From the NCBI RefSeq assembly GCF_013375555.1, contig NZ_JABXWB010000005.1, forward strand, positions 558,001 to 622,000: a stretch of DNA of 64,000 nt. Reading direction: 5' to 3'. The notes under the pieces were generated by a model. It saw nothing but the letters and a program-made list of their open reading frames with translations, was not told where the DNA came from and made no database searches. This DNA comes from Sphingobium sp. EM0848. Its GTDB lineage: Bacteria; Pseudomonadota; Alphaproteobacteria; Sphingomonadales; Sphingomonadaceae. Position numbers and translations under genes: made by a program. Shown here piece after piece: positions 61,720-64,000 of the stretch; the stretch's first letter is position 1, and each line of letters begins with the position of its first letter.

Positions 61720-63227
61720 GCCGCATCCTTCGCATCGCCCGAGAGCAACTGCATGTAGGAGCGCGCCGATGTCGTCTCCACCCTGGCTCTGGGCAGATAG
61801 GGATAGATCGCCATGTCCAATCGGGGTGGTCGGCGCTCCACCCGGCACAGCAGGAGATGCTTCACGGCATCAAAGCCGATCGCCCCGATATCGAGAGCCT
61901 GCTTTACGGCCGCATGCAGATCGGCAAGCGTGAAGCTCTCCAGCAGACGCAGCACCTGCACATACTCGCGCCGACCATGCTTGCCCATACGAGCTTCCAT
62001 GAGGCGGCGCAGCGTTGCAAACGCTTCGGGCAGGTGCCAGCCTTGCAGGGGCGCTGCCTGATCGAGCGCATTGATCTTCTGTTCGATCAGGGGAAGGTAA
62101 TGGATGGGATCGAAGATCACGTCCTCGCGCTCGTAGCTGCGCACATGACGGGCAATGACCTCGCCCCGGCAGCCGATCACCACCTCGCCGACATAGCCCC
62201 GGATCCATACCTCCTGATGGCCGAAGCGCACCGGCACCGAGTAATCATTGGTCCGGTAACGCACCAGCGCCTGCGACGAGACCTGGCCGCTGGTCTGGTC
62301 ACAAGCCTCGAACGGGGCAGCCGGCAGTTCCTGCATCGCCGCCAGATCGCGCTTCAGCCTCTCGCCGATCGTCTCGCTCTCGCCCCGCAGCCGGTCGTTC
62401 TGACGCTTGCGGCATTGCTCCTCGAGCCACAGGTTGAACGCCTCCCACGTCGCGAACCGGGGGATCGGCACCATGAAGTTGCGGCGAGCATAACCGACCA
62501 GCCCTTCAACACTGCCTTTGTCGTTCCCCCTGCCGGGACGGCCGTAACGATCGCGGATCAGGTAATGCGACAGGAAGCCGCTGAACAGCCGGGCGCGCTG
62601 CCTCGTGCCGTCGGGCAGGATCTTCGAGACCAGGCAGCGGTCGTTATCGTAGACGATCGACAGCGGCACCGCGCCGAAAAACGCGAAGGCGTGCACGTGG
62701 CCGTCCATCCATGCCTCGGCAACGGCAGCGGGATAGGCGCGCACGTAGCAGGCGTCGCTGTGCGGTAGATCGAGCACGAAGAAATGCGCCTTCTGCACAA
62801 CACCGCCGATCTCGACCATGGCCTCACCAAAATCTGCCTGGGCATGGCCGGGCGCATGCGCCAGCGGCACGAACATCTCCCGGCTGCGCTGCTCGCGCTG
62901 TCGGATGTAATCCTTGATGATCGTGTAGCCGCCGGTGAAACCGTGCTCTTCGCGAAGGCGGTCAAATACCCGCTTCGCCGTATGACGCTGCTTGCGCGGA
63001 ACCTGACGGTCACCATCAAGCCATGCATCGATGATCGGAACGAACGCTTCCAGCTTGGGCCGCCGCACCGCCGCCGTCCGGCGGTAACCGGGGGGCTCCG
63101 AATACGACAGCATCTTGCGGACCGTGTCGCGCGATACGTTGAAATGCTTCGCCGCCTCACGCTGGCTCATGCCGCCCGCGCAAGCAAGACGCACCTTCAG
63201 GTAAAGATCCACGGTATATATCTCCAC
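61716..63227 (-). CDS. istA: IS21 transposase IstA
   Basis: A 503-residue DDE transposase: N-terminal helix-turn-helix (GMSQREAAKHFNVSRDTVRK), core with HAQADFGEA (first Asp), SIVYDND (second Asp) and GNDKGSVEGLVGYARRNF (Glu), then the C-terminal domain. The start is a GTG at 63227 (VEIYTVDLYLK), the usual IstA opening, with GGGAGG close upstream. Intact, so the element may be mobile. Confidence 0.93.
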   Translation of the reverse strand: MEIYTVDLYLKVRLACAGGMSQREAAKHFNVSRDTVRKMLSYSEPPGYRRTAAVRRPKLEAFVPIIDAWLDGDRQVPRKQRHTAKRVFDRLREEHGFTGGYTIIKDYIRQREQRSREMFVPLAHAPGHAQADFGEAMVEIGGVVQKAHFFVLDLPHSDACYVRAYPAAVAEAWMDGHVHAFAFFGAVPLSIVYDNDRCLVSKILPDGTRQRARLFSGFLSHYLIRDRYGRPGRGNDKGSVEGLVGYARRNFMVPIPRFATWEAFNLWLEEQCRKRQNDRLRGESETIGERLKRDLAAMQELPAAPFEACDQTSGQVSSQALVRYRTNDYSVPVRFGHQEVWIRGYVGEVVIGCRGEVIARHVRSYEREDVIFDPIHYLPLIEQKINALDQAAPLQGWHLPEAFATLRRLMEARMGKHGRREYVQVLRLLESFTLADLHAAVKQALDIGAIGFDAVKHLLLCRVERRPPRLDMAIYPYLPRARVETTSARSYMQLLSGDAKDAA

Positions 63228-63331
63228 GCCCTCCCTGCTCGCGCAAAGAAGGCAAAGTGGACGACTTTTACGCCGCCCGCAGCAGCACTTCGCCGCCGCC
63301 ACCGTGGTCTAATTTTGCACCGCCGTTCTCA

Positions 63332-63992
63332 GGTCGAGCCGCAAAATGATGCTGTCCGGCATGGCGAGCAGGATGGTGAGCCCGACTTCGTGTCGCTGGG
63401 CGGGAGCTTTACCTTCGAGCGGATCAATGCACCACTGCTGCTCGCGCTGCTGCCCGACCTGATCCATATCCCCGCATCGCTGGGCCGCACGACCCGTTTC
63501 GGCCGCCTCATCGAGCTGCTGGCAGAGGAATGTGTCTCCGATTTTCCCGGTAAGGAACTGATCATCCAGCGCATGCTCGAAACGCTTCTGGTCGAAGCGT
63601 TGCGCTGGCACGGACTGGATGGCGAGATGGTGCCAGCGGGTCTGCTGAAAGGCCTGCGCGACCCGGCGCTCGCCCGTGTGCTGCGCGCGATCCATGCCGA
63701 TGTCCGGGAAAGCAGGACGGTGGCCGAACTGGCGCGCCTCGCCGGCATGTCCCGATCGACCTTCGCGGCGCGTTTTGGCGACACGGTCGGCTGTGCGCCG
63801 ATCGAATATCTGGCGCGCTGGCGGATGGCGTTAGCCAAGGACGCACTGGCGCGCGGGACGAAGTCGCTGGACCGGATCGCCGACCAGATCGGCTATGAAT
63901 CCGCGAGCGCCTTCAGCACGGCCTTCCGCAGACGGCTAGGCTGCGCACCGGGCCAATTTGCGCGCGACTTCGCCCGTCAGATGGAAGGGTAG
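63332..63992 (+). pseudogene. AraC-family regulator missing its 5' part (cut by IS21)
   Basis: From the IS21 end the plus strand reads the last part of a cupin-type sensing domain (EPDFVSLGGSFTFERINAPLLLALLPDLIHI) and a complete AraC DNA-binding domain (LARLAGMSRSTFAARFGDTVG, ADQIGYESASAFSTAFRRRLG), ending at 63992. Roughly the first third of a cupin_6-type AraC protein and any start codon are lost. It points away from the truncated TonB receptor, so the two were probably a divergent regulator-receptor pair, as at 22.7 kb. Confidence 0.85.
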
Positions 63993-64000
63993 CCAACTTG

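Larger units (their letters stand above)
60826..63331. mobile_element. IS21-family insertion sequence
   Basis: About 2.5 kb with istA and istB. The left end TGTCAACGGCGGAGTAAAAG (60826 on) and the right end, which on the opposite strand begins TGAGAACGGCGGTGCAAAAT (63331 inwards), match in most positions, and a second inner repeat GGCGGCGTAAAAGTCG occurs near the right end, as is usual for IS21 elements. No convincing target duplication flanks it (left ACGGCCC, right GGTCGAG). Both flanking genes lack their 5' ends. Confidence 0.87.

Noticed and set aside
60819-63340. Target-site duplication for the IS21 element
   Set aside because: Left flank ACGGCCC and right flank GGTCGAG do not match over four or more bases, so none is claimed.
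1-64000. rRNA, tRNA, CRISPR arrays, prophage structural genes
   Set aside because: I looked for their hallmark sequences and found none; mobile DNA is limited to the IS elements and remnants listed.

Overview
The window looks like a chromosomal or megaplasmid segment from a sphingomonad alphaproteobacterium (Sphingobium, Novosphingobium or Sphingomonas type). The evidence is the high GC content, TonB-dependent receptors next to ring-degradation genes, many SDR, VOC and FAH-fold enzymes, SnoaL/KSI-fold proteins, LuxR- and AraC-type regulators, and IS21, IS5/IS427 and IS701 sequences. I see no rRNA, tRNA or CRISPR array.

Region 1, 1-17.2 kb: a catabolic regulon with two related LuxR-type regulators, four SDRs, four NTF2-fold proteins (one with the full ketosteroid isomerase triad, one resembling a BaiE/SnoaL_4 dehydratase), an Old Yellow Enzyme/Fe-S flavoenzyme of the FadH/BaiCD type, a two-domain VOC protein, a PQQ dehydrogenase and the start of an exported protein. 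Six upstream regions carry a related CTAGTC-AAATTGGGGG-type element that could be the common operator. The toolkit suggests transformation of a steroid-, bile-acid- or terpenoid-like alicyclic compound; the substrate is inferred only. Between the halves (7.9-10.9 kb) lies mobile and defence debris: a broken DUF4011 helicase, an intact IS427-type element, a frameshifted Abi/HEPN gene with a divergent promoter-RNA-terminator unit, and an IS701 remnant.

Region 2, 17.4-23.7 kb: TonB receptor, VOC enzyme, FAH-family enzyme and alpha/beta hydrolase in one operon, with a divergent AraC regulator; this looks like an aromatic uptake and cleavage module.

Region 3, 23.7-40.7 kb: regulatory and stress genes. 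A cNMP-domain thioredoxin-reductase-like flavoenzyme is coupled to a UBP zinc finger. A FixL/FixJ-like pair shares repeat operators. Next come an AraC protein, a lone receiver, a stand-alone M17 N-terminal domain and a NarL-type regulator. A long plus-strand run follows (isochorismatase-type hydrolase, XapX, Tat-exported amidohydrolase, periplasmic VOC-like protein, DoxX, porin, DUF1275, propeller sensor kinase).

Region 4, 40.8-45.8 kb: LysR regulator with a divergent flavin monooxygenase, an MFS exporter followed by a broken isochorismatase gene, and a DsbA/FrnE-like protein.

Region 5, 45.8-64 kb: a second aromatic-acid module. One arm (class II aldolase, aldehyde dehydrogenase, DoxX, AraC) diverges from an AAHS transporter plus hydrolase across an interval with two TGCATGCA palindromes that fit a GntR/FCD operator. 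Then come a ThDP-dependent enzyme, a BASS transporter, GntR, FAH, a hydrolase, a flavin hydroxylase and a TonB receptor. An IS21 element (istA/istB) has replaced the 5' ends of both this receptor and the divergent AraC gene on its far side.
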